Below are positions 1 to 8,172 of a stretch of DNA of 64,000 nt, piece by piece. Below the pieces are notes generated by a model that saw nothing but the letters and a program-made list of their open reading frames with translations, did no database searches and had not been told where the DNA came from. This DNA is from Nocardia asteroides (GTDB taxonomy: Bacteria > Actinomycetota > Actinomycetes > Mycobacteriales > Mycobacteriaceae). The stretch lies in assembly GCF_021183625.1 (NCBI RefSeq), contig NZ_CP089214.1, positions 124,001-188,000 of the forward strand, given 5' to 3'. The position numbers and the translations under genes were made by a program. Position 1 is the stretch's first letter. Each line of letters starts with the position of its first letter.

Positions 1-1292
1 GGGTCGGCCGCGTTCGCGGTGTCGACCACCACGACCAGCGGGCCGTTGGCGCCGGGGCCGAAGTTCTCGGCGATCAGGTCGTAGGCGGTGCGGGCATTGC
101 TGCCCGCGGGCTTGCCGGCGTCGTCGGGCAGCGCGAGCTGCATGGAGGCGACCGGGAGCGAGGCGAGCAGCGCGATGGCGATGCCGCCCGCCAGTGCGCC
201 CCACTTGTTCCCGGCGATGCCCTCGACCCAGCGGCGGCCGTGCGTGCGCGGCTCGACGCCGTTGGCGGCCTTGGCCAGGTAGCGCGGCTTGCCCCTCATG
301 ACCCGCTCGCCGGCGAAGCCGAGGATCGCGGGCAGCAGCGTGAGCGAGATGAGCACCGCGACGGCCACGGTGAAGGCGCCGCCCAGCCCCATCTGGGTCA
401 GGAAGCCGATGTTGCAGACCGCGAGCCCGACCAGCGCGATGATGACGGTGAGCCCGGCGAAGACCACCGCCGAGCCCGCGGTCCCGACCGCGCGGCCCGC
501 CGCCTCCTCGAGCGAACGCCCGGCCCGGACCTCGCTCTGGTAGCGGCTCATGATGAACAGCGCGTAGTCGATGCCGACCGCGAGCCCGAGCATGGTGCCG
601 AGCGCCGGGGTGGTGGAGGAGAGCTCGACGAAGCCGGTGAGCGCGGTGATCGCCAGCATGCCGATGCCGACGCCGACCAGCGCGGTGAGCAGCGGCATCC
701 CGGCCGCGACCAGTGAGCCGAAGGTCACGGCGAGGACGAGCAGCGCCACCGCGATGCCGACGACCTCGGCCAGCGGCATCTCCACCTCGTTCATGGCGTC
801 GCCGCCGATGGCGACGTTCAGCCCGGCGGTCTCGGCGTCGTGCGCGGCGTTCTCCAGCGCCGAGCGGTCGGCGTCGGTGAGCTCGTTGGAGGTCTGCGTG
901 TAGCCGACCGAGGCGTAGCCGACGCGGCCGTCGCCGGTGAGCGTGCCCGCGGTGAACGGGTCGGTCACCGAGGCGACGTGCTCGGTGCGCAGCGCGCCGA
1001 GCGCGGCGGTCACCGCGGCGCTGTAGCCGGGCTCGGTCAGCGAGCGGCCCTCGGGCGCCTCGAAGACCACCCGTGCGGTGGCGCCGTCGGGGGAGGACTG
1101 CGGCGCCCGCTCCTCGATGAGGTCGAAGGCCTGGGTCGACTCGATCCCGGCCAGCTCGAACTTGTCACTGGTCTTGCCGGAGAGCGTCGCCGCGCCGACG
1201 CCGAGCACGACCAGCAGCAGCACCCAGATCGCCGCCACCGCCCTGCGGTGCGCGAACGACCACCGGCCCAGCCGGAACAACTGCCACGCCAT
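1..1292 (-). CDS. MMPL family transporter, N-terminal part (cut by window edge)
   Basis: An inner-membrane RND/MMPL exporter; relatives move lipids or drugs across the envelope of mycolic-acid bacteria. About 430 N-terminal residues are visible of a usual 700 or more. The start at 1292 gives MAWQLFRLGRWSF and a first membrane helix, followed by an extracytoplasmic domain and a run of helices holding the family motif GIDYALFIMSR, whose Asp-Tyr pair is the proton-relay site. The gene is divergent from a TetR gene at 1453, with a palindrome between them, so it is probably that repressor's target. The substrate cannot be told from sequence. The C-terminal half lies outside the window. Confidence 0.93.
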   Translation of the reverse strand, partial: MAWQLFRLGRWSFAHRRAVAAIWVLLLVVLGVGAATLSGKTSDKFELAGIESTQAFDLIEERAPQSSPDGATARVVFEAPEGRSLTEPGYSAAVTAALGALRTEHVASVTDPFTAGTLTGDGRVGYASVGYTQTSNELTDADRSALENAAHDAETAGLNVAIGGDAMNEVEMPLAEVVGIAVALLVLAVTFGSLVAAGMPLLTALVGVGIGMLAITALTGFVELSSTTPALGTMLGLAVGIDYALFIMSRYQSEVRAGRSLEEAAGRAVGTAGSAVVFAGLTVIIALVGLAVCNIGFLTQMGLGGAFTVAVAVLISLTLLPAILGFAGERVMRGKPRYLAKAANGVEPRTHGRRWVEGIAGNKWGALAGGIAIALLASLPVASMQLALPDDAGKPAGSNARTAYDLIAENFGPGANGPLVVVVDTANAAD

Positions 1293-1315
1293 GAGCGTCC
1301 TCCAAGCACCTATAT

Positions 1316-1329
1316 GGACCAAATGGTCC
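1316..1329. promoter_or_regulatory. Palindromic operator candidate between MMPL and tetR
   Basis: A perfect inverted repeat, GGACCA-AA-TGGTCC, lies 24 bp upstream of the MMPL start and about 120 bp upstream of the tetR start. TetR repressors commonly bind such palindromes in the divergent intergenic region, so this is the best operator candidate for the adjacent TetR. Binding is inferred. Confidence 0.5.
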
Positions 1330-1452
1330 GGATAGGGTCTAGAGTAGGAGTATGCGGACTACGGGGTCCACTTCAGCGCCCCAAGTGTGCAGCAACTCAC
1401 GTGAGCTGCGGAAATGAGACCCCGGACACACTCCGGCAAAGGGAGCGGATCG

Positions 1453-2016
1453 ATGACGGCACCGAATCGGCAGCGGCGGCGCCGGGTGGACGCCCAGCAC
1501 AACTCCGAGCGCGTGCTCGCCGCCGCGATCGAGGTCTTCACCGAGCACGGGCTCGAGGCCACCATCCCCGAGGTGGCCGCGCGCGCCGGCGTCGGCAAGG
1601 CGACCGTCTACCGCAGCTACCCGACCAAGGCCGACCTGGTGCGCGAGCTCGCGCTGCTGCACCTGGACTGGATCGACGAACTCGTCACCGCCGCGCTCGA
1701 CACCGCCCGCACCGATGCCTACCGCGCGCTGGAGGTGCTGCTGGAGCGGATCGCGACCCGGCTCGCCGAGGACCGGCTCATGGTCGAGGTGCTCAGCGGC
1801 GTGGACGGCATCGAGGACGAGCGGCTCGACAACCAGCTCGAGCAGCTCCTCGCGCTGGCGCACGAGCAGGGCAGGCTGCGCCCCGACGCGACCGCCATGG
1901 ATGTGCAGGTGCTGGTCGCCGGGGTCGCGCGGGCGCTGATCGAGCTGGAGATCGGCGACCCCGCCGTCTGGCGCCGCTACGCCCGGCTTGCGCTGTCCGC
2001 GCTGCGCCCGGAGTGA
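1453..2016 (+). CDS. TetR family transcriptional regulator
   Basis: A 187-residue TetR-type repressor. The N-terminal helix-turn-helix lies at about residues 30-60, with the typical stretch VAARAGVGKATVYRSYPTK. The rest is a helical ligand-binding domain. The ATG at 1453 is preferred over an in-frame upstream ATG at 1414 because GGGAG sits at a good spacing before it. Divergent orientation to the MMPL gene and the palindrome at 1316 suggest it represses that exporter. Its 3' end overlaps the convergent methyltransferase gene by 40 bp. The ligand is unknown. Confidence 0.9.
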   Translation: MTAPNRQRRRRVDAQHNSERVLAAAIEVFTEHGLEATIPEVAARAGVGKATVYRSYPTKADLVRELALLHLDWIDELVTAALDTARTDAYRALEVLLERIATRLAEDRLMVEVLSGVDGIEDERLDNQLEQLLALAHEQGRLRPDATAMDVQVLVAGVARALIELEIGDPAVWRRYARLALSALRPE

Positions 2017-2639
2017 GCCACCGCGCGGTGCGCGGTGCCGATCACCAGCGGCGCGATGGTCGGCACCGCGGTCGGCATGCGGGTGTGCGTGATCTCGGTG
2101 ACCGTCAGCGGCGAGGCGGCGAGCAGGGCCTCGAAGTCCCGGTTGGCGTGGCAGCCGTCGGCCAGCCTGCGCTGCACCGGGGTGAGGACGTCCTGCACGA
2201 CGCCGAGCGCCCCGGTGCCGCGTACGTGCTCGTGGAACAGGAACTGTCCCCCCGGACGCAGCACCCGGTGCACCTCGGCGAGCGCGGCGGCGGGGTCGCG
2301 GATCGAGCAGAAGACCAGCGAGGCGGTGACGGTGTCGAAGCTGGCGTCCGGGAAGTCGATGGCGTGCGCGTCGCCGTCGATCACGGTGAACGGCGGCTCG
2401 GTGCGGGCCGAGAGCTGTTCGCGCAACGCGGCATTGGGCTCCAGCAGGACCAGCTCCGGCAGCCCGGCGGGGTAGTGCGGGACGGAGAGGCCGCTGCCCG
2501 CGCCGATCTCGAGGGTGCGGCCGCGGGCGGCGGCGAGCTGGGTGCGGCGCAGCCCGGACTGCCCGGCCCGGTCGACGCGGTCCATGAAGCGGGGGTACCA
2601 GGCGGCGAAGCAGCGCTGGCCGAAGGTCGGAGCGGTCAT
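1977..2639 (-). CDS. Class I SAM-dependent methyltransferase
   Basis: A 220-residue Rossmann-fold methyltransferase of the UbiE/Methyltransf_11 type. SAM-binding motif I, LEIGAGSGLS, is near residue 42. A second acidic region (IDGDAHAIDFPDASFD) and the post-motif VLRPGG with a following FHEHV are in the expected order. The acceptor substrate is not evident. It converges on and overlaps the tetR gene and is divergent from the hydrolase-LuxR gene just downstream of its start, so the two may share a control region of fewer than 70 bp. Confidence 0.88.
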   Translation of the reverse strand: MTAPTFGQRCFAAWYPRFMDRVDRAGQSGLRRTQLAAARGRTLEIGAGSGLSVPHYPAGLPELVLLEPNAALREQLSARTEPPFTVIDGDAHAIDFPDASFDTVTASLVFCSIRDPAAALAEVHRVLRPGGQFLFHEHVRGTGALGVVQDVLTPVQRRLADGCHANRDFEALLAASPLTVTEITHTRMPTAVPTIAPLVIGTAHRAVAHSGRSADSASRA

Positions 2640-2701
2640 GGTTGCCAGTGTGGTCCGCGCGGGGACTGCCGCGCATGGCCGGAACCGGCCATCATCGAGG
2701 G

Positions 2702-3745
2702 GTGCCGCCCGCCGAGGATCAGATCGTCCGCCACCTGCCGACCGGCGGCGGCGAGCTCGCGTACGCGGTCACCGGGTCCGGCCCCGCGCTGCTGATGGGT
2801 GGCTGGTGGTGCGCGCACCTCGCGCTGAACTGGGCGGACCCGCTGTTCCGCGGCTACATCTCCCGGCTGGCCGCGCGGTTCACGGTGATTCGCTACGACC
2901 AGCCCGGCCGCGGGCTCTCCGGGGGCGCCACGGTCGGGCTGGACAGCGAGATCGCGGTGGTCACCGAGCTGCTGGACGCGCTCGAGATCGAGCAGGTCGC
3001 GCTGCTCGGCGGCTCCTCCGGCGCCGCGGTCGCCGCCGGGCTGGCCGCCCGCCTGCCCGACAGGGTGCGGCGGCTGGTGCTCTACGGCGCCTTCGCGCGC
3101 GGCGCCGATATCGCACCGGAGCCCGCCCGGCGAGCAGTGGTCGAGGCGGTCGCCGCGCACTGGGGGCTCGGATCCCGGTTGCTGGCCGACGTTTTCGTGC
3201 CGGACGCGAGCACGACCGAGCGCGAGCGCTTCGCCCGCTTCCAGCGGCTCTCGGCCACGGCCGAGCAGGCCGCGTCCGCCCTCGCCGAGAGCTACGCCCT
3301 CGACGCCACCGAGTACCTGGCCGCCGTCACCGTGCCCACCACGGTCCTGCATCGTCGCGGGGACCGCGCGGTGCCCTTCGCCCTCGGCGTCGACGTGGCC
3401 CGGCGGGTGCGCGGCTCGGCCCTGGTCGAACTCTCCGGCGACGACCACTTCCCCTGGCGCGGTAACGCTTCCGCGGTTGCCGACGCCACCCTGCGCGGAC
3501 TCGGCCGCCCCGTGCGCTCCCGCCCCGAGCCGCCCGGCCCGGCCGCCGTCACCGAGCGCGAGCGCGAGATCCTGCACCTGGTCGCGGCCGGGCTCACCGA
3601 CGCCCAGATCGGCGAACGGCTCACGCTCAGCCCGCACACCGTGCACCGCCACATCGCCAATGCCCGCACCAAGCTCGGGGTCCGCTCCCGCGCGGCCGCG
3701 GCGGCCGCCCTGCGCGGCTACGAACCCGGCCGCCCCGGAATCTGA
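2702..3745 (+). CDS. Alpha/beta hydrolase fused to a LuxR-type DNA-binding domain
   Basis: A 347-residue two-domain protein. Residues 1 to about 270 form an alpha/beta hydrolase with nucleophile elbow GGSSG (Ser near 105), an acid in HRRGDRAVP and a late His in GDDHFPW, so the catalytic triad looks intact. The C-terminal 65 residues are a GerE/LuxR helix-turn-helix (TEREREILHLVAAGLTD, then SPHTVHRHI). Such fusions are thought to sense a small molecule through the hydrolase fold and control transcription. The start is uncertain: GTG at 2702 opens directly on the domain, while ATG 2675 or TTG 2642 would add up to 20 residues. Confidence 0.85.
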   Translation: MPPAEDQIVRHLPTGGGELAYAVTGSGPALLMGGWWCAHLALNWADPLFRGYISRLAARFTVIRYDQPGRGLSGGATVGLDSEIAVVTELLDALEIEQVALLGGSSGAAVAAGLAARLPDRVRRLVLYGAFARGADIAPEPARRAVVEAVAAHWGLGSRLLADVFVPDASTTERERFARFQRLSATAEQAASALAESYALDATEYLAAVTVPTTVLHRRGDRAVPFALGVDVARRVRGSALVELSGDDHFPWRGNASAVADATLRGLGRPVRSRPEPPGPAAVTEREREILHLVAAGLTDAQIGERLTLSPHTVHRHIANARTKLGVRSRAAAAAALRGYEPGRPGI

Positions 3746-3999
3746 CTCCAGTAGCCCGCCCGCGCGCCGTACTTGCTGCGCACCCACTTCGACGGCAGGT
3801 CCCGCTGGGAGGCGGGCCCGTCCGGGGTCACCACCGCGAGCAGAATCCGGCCGAACTCGGCCCGCGCGGCCAGATCCGGCGCCGTCATGTGTGCCCGGTC
3901 CCGTCCCTGCCAGTACTGCTGCTCGACCACCAATCGGTCCAGTAACTGCTTGCGTGTCAACGTATCCAGATCACCCCAGGTGAGCCGCTCGAAAGCCAT
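3718..3999 (-). CDS. Small conserved-looking protein of unknown function
   Basis: A 93-residue soluble protein I do not recognise. The ATG at 3999 follows a strong GAAGAGGG ribosome site, which favours it over the longer in-frame start at 4035. The protein is charged, begins MAFERLTWGDLDTLTRKQLLD and is rich in Arg and Trp, with no membrane segment or signal peptide. Its last 28 bp overlap the end of the hydrolase-LuxR gene on the other strand. No function is proposed. Confidence 0.65.
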   Translation of the reverse strand: MAFERLTWGDLDTLTRKQLLDRLVVEQQYWQGRDRAHMTAPDLAARAEFGRILLAVVTPDGPASQRDLPSKWVRSKYGARAGYWSQIPGRPGS

Positions 4000-4082
4000 G
4001 AAGCCCTCTTCCGATCGCGTGTCCGTCCGATTCAATCAGGTGATGGAGGGGTCACGCCAGAATTCCGGCGTGCGATCGACGC

Positions 4083-4865
4083 CTACGACCCCGGCGCCCG
4101 GTCCGAGTCAGGCTCGTCACGGGTGGCGAGGTGCGCCTCGGCGATCACCGACCAGAACCGGCTGCGCAGGTCGCGGGCGCGCTCGACCTCGCCCGGGTCG
4201 GGCGCGGCGGCGGGGCCGAACATCCAGGAGGGGCGGGCGTCGGCGGTGGTGTCGCGGGCGCCGAGGCGGTGCACCGCGGTGATCACCTGCTCCAGGGTCT
4301 CGGCGCTCTGGACCGCGGACCAGAAGGAGGCGGGCAGGTCGGTGAGCGCGGCGAAGGAGGCGGAGCTCAGCCCCAGGTCGACGGTGGTGCCGACCTCGCC
4401 GTCGTCGTCGAAGATGGTCTCGATGAAGGTGATCTCCCAGGACGGCGCGGTGCCCGCGCGGCGCAGGGTGAGCGAGGGGTGCTCGATATCGGCGGTGGTG
4501 GCCCATGGCGACGCGTGCGCGAGCCGGTACTGCAGCGGCCCCACCTCCGGATCCCAGCCACGGGTGTGCACCCGCACCTCGGCGGCGCGCCCGATGGTCC
4601 GGTGCTCCACGCCGGTGCCGGACGACCCCAGCCAGACCCGCACGACCTCGCGCTCGGCGTAGGTGCCGAGCATGGCGGCCAGGTGCGCGAGCGCCTGCTC
4701 CCTGCTGCCCGCGAAGCCGTGCACCTCCTGCTCGGTGGCGAGGCCGTAGAGCACGCCGACCGCCCCCGGCGCGAGCCCGGCCAGGTAGTCGGCGGCCAGC
4801 GCGGTGCCGCGGGCGAGCGCGCGGGGCCAGTCGTGTTCGGGTAGTGCCGGGTCGGGCTCGTCCAT
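4083..4865 (-). CDS. Protein of unknown function (260 aa)
   Basis: A soluble, acidic protein with no recognisable catalytic motif or membrane segment. The start at 4865 (MDEPDPALPEHDW) has GGGG at ribosome-binding distance; the open frame runs further upstream to 5204 but that part has atypical composition and no start signal. Patterned hydrophobicity and the segment SWEITFIETIFDDDGEVGTT suggest a beta-rich fold. It stands between two other small unknown genes with no operon partner on its strand. Confidence 0.72.
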   Translation of the reverse strand: MDEPDPALPEHDWPRALARGTALAADYLAGLAPGAVGVLYGLATEQEVHGFAGSREQALAHLAAMLGTYAEREVVRVWLGSSGTGVEHRTIGRAAEVRVHTRGWDPEVGPLQYRLAHASPWATTADIEHPSLTLRRAGTAPSWEITFIETIFDDDGEVGTTVDLGLSSASFAALTDLPASFWSAVQSAETLEQVITAVHRLGARDTTADARPSWMFGPAAAPDPGEVERARDLRSRFWSVIAEAHLATRDEPDSDRAPGS

Positions 4866-5022
4866 CGTCGTACCCCCTGTCCGTCCCCATTCTCGCGCCG
4901 ATCGGCGCTCCTGTCCCGGTACCGTGGTGGCGCGGCGATTCGCGTGTAAACGAATCGGGCCGCCGGGTGGATTACCCTGTGCCGCCCGCGGTGGGCGGCC
5001 CCACCGAACGCAGGAGCGCCCC

Positions 5023-5241
5023 GTGCACAACCCCGTCAACCGGTTCATCCTGGCCGGCATCTTCGCCACCCTCGGCTTCGTCGCGCTGAAGCTGCTGCTC
5101 GACGGCGCGCCCGCCGAGACGGACACCTGGATCGGCACCTTCTGCACCGGCATCGTGGTCGGCGGCGCCGTCGTGCTCGGGCTGAGCTGGCAGCAGCGGC
5201 GCAAGCAGGCCAGGGAGCAGGAGGGTCAGCCCGAGAAGTAG
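5023..5241 (+). CDS. Small two-helix membrane protein
   Basis: A 72-residue protein with two predicted membrane helices (about residues 8-27 and 38-55), separated by an acidic loop and followed by a basic, Gln-rich tail. The GTG start at 5023 is chosen because AGGAG lies at 5012-5016. Its 3' end overlaps the convergent COX IV-like gene by 16 bp. The family is not recognised. It could be a membrane accessory protein, but nothing specific supports that. Confidence 0.68.
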   Translation: MHNPVNRFILAGIFATLGFVALKLLLDGAPAETDTWIGTFCTGIVVGGAVVLGLSWQQRRKQAREQEGQPEK

Positions 5242-5498
5242 ATCCCGGCCAGCCCTGCCCACAGCAGCACCAGCCAGGCATCGGTGCCGAGCCGCAGCCA
5301 GCGCGGCGCCGCCCTGACCTCCATGAACCAGCGAAGCACCAACCGGCACTTCACGAAGGCCAGCACCACGACCACAGCGACCAGTTCGGTGGTGTGACCG
5401 GGCGCGAACCACCAGGCGGCGATGGTGCTCACCACCAGCACCAGCCAGACCAGGACGAGCGCGCGCCGGGACTCCGGCAGCGAAGGGGACTCGGTCAC
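5226..5498 (-). CDS. Cytochrome c oxidase subunit IV-like membrane protein
   Basis: A 90-residue protein with three predicted membrane helices and the layout of the prokaryotic COX4 family: a short cytoplasmic N-terminus, helix, the loop APGHTTELV, a helix ending in KCRLVLRWFMEVR, and a last helix. It is the last gene of a tight four-gene operon, 4 bp after the subunit III-like gene. In known oxidases subunit IV is a small accessory subunit. No subunit I (heme-binding) is present nearby, so the partner enzyme is unknown. Confidence 0.78.
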   Translation of the reverse strand: MTESPSLPESRRALVLVWLVLVVSTIAAWWFAPGHTTELVAVVVVLAFVKCRLVLRWFMEVRAAPRWLRLGTDAWLVLLWAGLAGIYFSG

Positions 5499-5502
5499 GG
5501 CG

Positions 5503-6042
5503 TCACCTCATGAGGTAGAGGATCGCGAAGATCACGATCCAGAGCAGGTCGATCATGTGCCAGTACAGCGCACCCTGCTCGACCGGGCTCACCGCCGGTC
5601 TGCGCGCGACGATGCCGAGGATCAGCAGCCCGAGCAGCAGGTGCGCGAGGTGCACCCCGGTCAGCACGTAGTAGAAGGAGAAGAACTCGTCGGCCACGGT
5701 GTGCCCGGCCGCGACGGCGTGCCGCCACTCGTAGCCCTTGAGCACCGCGAACAGCACCCCGCAGCACCCCGCCGCCAGCAGCGACCGCTGCGTCGCCCGC
5801 ACCGCACCGCGCCGGATCTCCAGCACGGCGAGCGCGGCGAAGAGCGAAGCGGTCAGCAGCACAACGGTATTGACGACGCCGACGCCGAGCAGCAACTGCC
5901 GCTGCCCGGCCGCGAAGAGCTCCGGCGAGCGCGCCCGGAACACCATGTAGGTGAGGAAGTAGCAGCCGAAGAAGAACAGGTCGCCCAGGATCATCACCCA
6001 CATGTGGATGTCGCCGGAGATCCGCCCGGCCGGGGCGCTCAC
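5503..6042 (-). CDS. Heme-copper oxidase subunit III family protein (NorE-like)
   Basis: A 179-residue protein with five predicted membrane helices, matching the short subunit III/NorE form rather than the seven-helix CoxC. Recognisable segments are MWVMILGDLFFFGCYFLTYM, EWRHA, FSFYYVLTGVHLAHL and YWHMIDLLWIVIFAILYL. The GTG start at 6042 overlaps the stop of the upstream gene (GTGA), so the two are translationally coupled. NorE-type proteins accompany nitric-oxide reductases or oxidases elsewhere, but here no catalytic subunit is encoded. Confidence 0.85.
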   Translation of the reverse strand: MSAPAGRISGDIHMWVMILGDLFFFGCYFLTYMVFRARSPELFAAGQRQLLLGVGVVNTVVLLTASLFAALAVLEIRRGAVRATQRSLLAAGCCGVLFAVLKGYEWRHAVAAGHTVADEFFSFYYVLTGVHLAHLLLGLLILGIVARRPAVSPVEQGALYWHMIDLLWIVIFAILYLMR

Positions 6043-6761
6043 CGCGCCGACTCCGCGCTGTACAGCGCCGGAGTCTCCGCTGTTTCGGCCCTGGCGGCGG
6101 TACGCATGAGCGGAAGCAGGCAGGCGATCCAGATCCCGAAGATCACCACCGCGATGTAGAAGGTGATCATGCCGTTCCAGGCGAAGGCGCCGGAGCGGAA
6201 GACCCACATCTGGGTGGCGACCACCTCGGTCACGATCTGCCAGATCGAGACGTAGGCGAACCACTTCGGGAAGATCCCGTTGCGGTCGTAGAAGATCGCG
6301 ATGGCGAGTACCGCGTAGGCGGCGGTGAAGCAGCCGAGCGAGCCGTTGTAGGAGAGCATGCCGAGGTCGTAGAGCAGGTACCGGATACCGGGGTCGCGGT
6401 CCGGGCGGAAGGTGGCGGCGAGCCAGCAGACCAGGATCAGGTGGAACCCGGGGATCGCGCCCACCCCCATGGCGGCGATATAGGCGTAGGCCAGCAGCCG
6501 CCCCGACGACATGCGCTTCATGAAGTAGCCGATGATGCCGTTCGAGATCGCCGCGCCGCCCGCGATCACCAGCAGCACCCCGAAGCCGAGCCGGATGCCG
6601 GTCGCGTGCGCGTCGAACCACTGCGCGGCCTGCTCGGCGGTCACGTCCGGGCGCGGCGGCGGGGTCGCCCGGCCGAAGAACACCACCCCGACCGAGAGCG
6701 CGGCGTAGAACACCGCGAACCCCCAGTAGGCGATCCACACGTCGAGATCGCGCGCCCTCAC
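6039..6761 (-). CDS. Multi-pass membrane protein of an oxidase-subunit operon
   Basis: A 240-residue protein with about six membrane helices. I do not recognise a named family. It shares design with the upstream gene product: an N-terminal helix, an external segment containing DVTAEQAAQWFDAHATGIRLGF-like text (the other has TADEVARFYLDNTALTRFSM), then paired helices and an FRPDRDPG loop that matches FRPERDPA in the partner. The two are therefore probably paralogous and may form a heterodimer. The GTG start at 6761 overlaps the upstream stop, and its own stop overlaps the subunit III-like start. Confidence 0.75.
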   Translation of the reverse strand: MRARDLDVWIAYWGFAVFYAALSVGVVFFGRATPPPRPDVTAEQAAQWFDAHATGIRLGFGVLLVIAGGAAISNGIIGYFMKRMSSGRLLAYAYIAAMGVGAIPGFHLILVCWLAATFRPDRDPGIRYLLYDLGMLSYNGSLGCFTAAYAVLAIAIFYDRNGIFPKWFAYVSIWQIVTEVVATQMWVFRSGAFAWNGMITFYIAVVIFGIWIACLLPLMRTAARAETAETPALYSAESAR

Positions 6762-7453
6762 GCCGCGCGCTCCTGCGCCCGCAGCGCCGCCCGCACCTGG
6801 ACGAACATGACCGCGACGAACAGCGCGATCGCGCCGTTGCGCAGCCAGAACGAGACGAACCCGTCCCACGCCAGCGGCCCGCTGGAGAACACGGCCGCCC
6901 CCGCCGACGGCGCCACGAGCACCGCGGTGAGCAGCGAGTACGGCGCCACCCAGCGCGGGAACACCGCCCGGTCGTCCAGGTACACCGCCAGCGCCAGCAG
7001 CACGAACTGTGCCACCAGCATGCCGATCGGCGCGATGAACAGCAGCCAGGCGAGGTCGTTGAGCAGCTGCACCAGCGCCGGGTCGCGCTCCGGGCGGAAG
7101 GCCGCGACCGCGAAGAGGATGTTCGACAGCGCGAAGAGCGTCGCGCCCGCCACCACCGAGGTCAGGTAGGAGAAGGCGAGGATCCCGCTCTGCCCGCCCA
7201 TCCGCGCCATCCGGCCCATGATCAGCACGAAGAACGGCACGATCATGATCCCGCACAGGTTGAACCCGACCATGCTGAACCGGGTGAGCGCGGTGTTGTC
7301 GAGGTAGAACCGCGCCACCTCGTCGGCCGTCATCCCCGGCGACATCGGCGGGAAGAAGCCGGGGAAGGCCACGAACAGCCCCCCGAGCACCAGCGCCACC
7401 ACCGGGGTCGACCACAGGATCGCGTACTGCGCCCGCAGATCGGTGTCGTCCAT
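6758..7453 (-). CDS. Multi-pass membrane protein, first gene of oxidase-subunit operon
   Basis: A 231-residue protein with six or so membrane helices. The ATG at 7453 has a clear GGGAGGA ribosome site and opens a four-gene operon running to 5226. It resembles the next gene product in length, topology and the FRPERDP loop, suggesting an ancient tandem duplication. The function is unknown. Transcription probably starts in the 86-bp region shared with the divergent TetR gene, where a palindrome lies. Confidence 0.77.
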   Translation of the reverse strand: MDDTDLRAQYAILWSTPVVALVLGGLFVAFPGFFPPMSPGMTADEVARFYLDNTALTRFSMVGFNLCGIMIVPFFVLIMGRMARMGGQSGILAFSYLTSVVAGATLFALSNILFAVAAFRPERDPALVQLLNDLAWLLFIAPIGMLVAQFVLLALAVYLDDRAVFPRWVAPYSLLTAVLVAPSAGAAVFSSGPLAWDGFVSFWLRNGAIALFVAVMFVQVRAALRAQERAA

Positions 7454-7500
7454 ACGTTGTTCCTCCCGGCTCCCGCGCCCACCGAGGATCGCAACTTTTC

Positions 7501-7512
7501 TGACGGTAGTCA
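7501..7512. promoter_or_regulatory. Palindrome in the shared tetR/membrane-operon control region
   Basis: TGAC-GGTA-GTCA is a perfect inverted repeat in the 86-bp gap between divergent starts at 7453 and 7540. Its position suits a TetR operator controlling both genes. At 12 bp it could arise by chance, so binding is inference. Confidence 0.4.
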
Positions 7513-7539
7513 ATAATCGAGGCGGGGTAATATCGCTGT

Positions 7540-8172
7540 GTGGCAGCAACTCCGAAAAGTGACCAGCGTCAGAAGCGGGCGACGCCGGTGCGGGCCAGGT
7601 CGCAGGCGAGCCGGGAGGCGATCATGCGGGCCGCGATGGCGCTGTGGCGGACGAAGGGGTTCGCGGAGACCACCGTCACCGATATCTGCAAGGCGGCGGG
7701 GGTCTCGAAGGCGCTGTTCTACGTGTATTTCGCGCGCCGGGAGGAGATCCTGCTCGCGCTCGAGGTGTTCACCATGCGCGAGGCGCACGCCGCCGCCGAG
7801 GCGGTCGTCGCCCGCCCGTACGAGCTGCGCGAGGTGCTCACCGCGGTGCTCGGCACGCTGGAGCGGCGGGCGCGCCGCTTCCCGGCCGAGCTCATCTTCG
7901 AGGCGGTGCTGGAGACCTACCGGCTGGAGCGGCAGGCGCTCGGCGACGGCGCGAGCGAGGCCGATATCGCGTACCTGTTCCTCGGGCCGTTCCAGCGGGC
8001 GCAGCGCGACGGCAAGCTGGGGCCCGAGGTGGACGTCGTCCGGTTGGCCAGGCTGGCCCAGATGCTGGTCGCCGACGGCTTCCGGCTGTGGGCCGCGGCC
8101 GATTTCGGCGACGAGCCGCTCACGCCGCGGCTCGCCGCCGAGATCGACACCGTGCTCAGCGCGGGTTGGTGA
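7540..8172 (+). CDS. TetR family transcriptional regulator
   Basis: A 210-residue TetR-type regulator. After a basic N-terminal tail, the helix-turn-helix lies at about residues 40-65 ([20 protein letters not shown]). The GTG at 7540 is the earliest plausible start, with a purine-rich GAGGCGGGG site about 15 bases upstream. It is divergent from the oxidase-subunit-like operon, with a palindrome between them, so auto-repression and control of that operon are likely. The last 17 bp overlap the convergent ilvD gene. Confidence 0.88.
   Translation: MAATPKSDQRQKRATPVRARSQASREAIMRAAMALWRTKGFAETTVTDICKAAGVSKALFYVYFARREEILLALEVFTMREAHAAAEAVVARPYELREVLTAVLGTLERRARRFPAELIFEAVLETYRLERQALGDGASEADIAYLFLGPFQRAQRDGKLGPEVDVVRLARLAQMLVADGFRLWAAADFGDEPLTPRLAAEIDTVLSAGW

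Noticed and set aside
840..2795. Long plus-strand open frame opposite MMPL and methyltransferase genes
   Set aside because: Translation is Arg/Gly-rich without domains and overlaps three well-supported genes.
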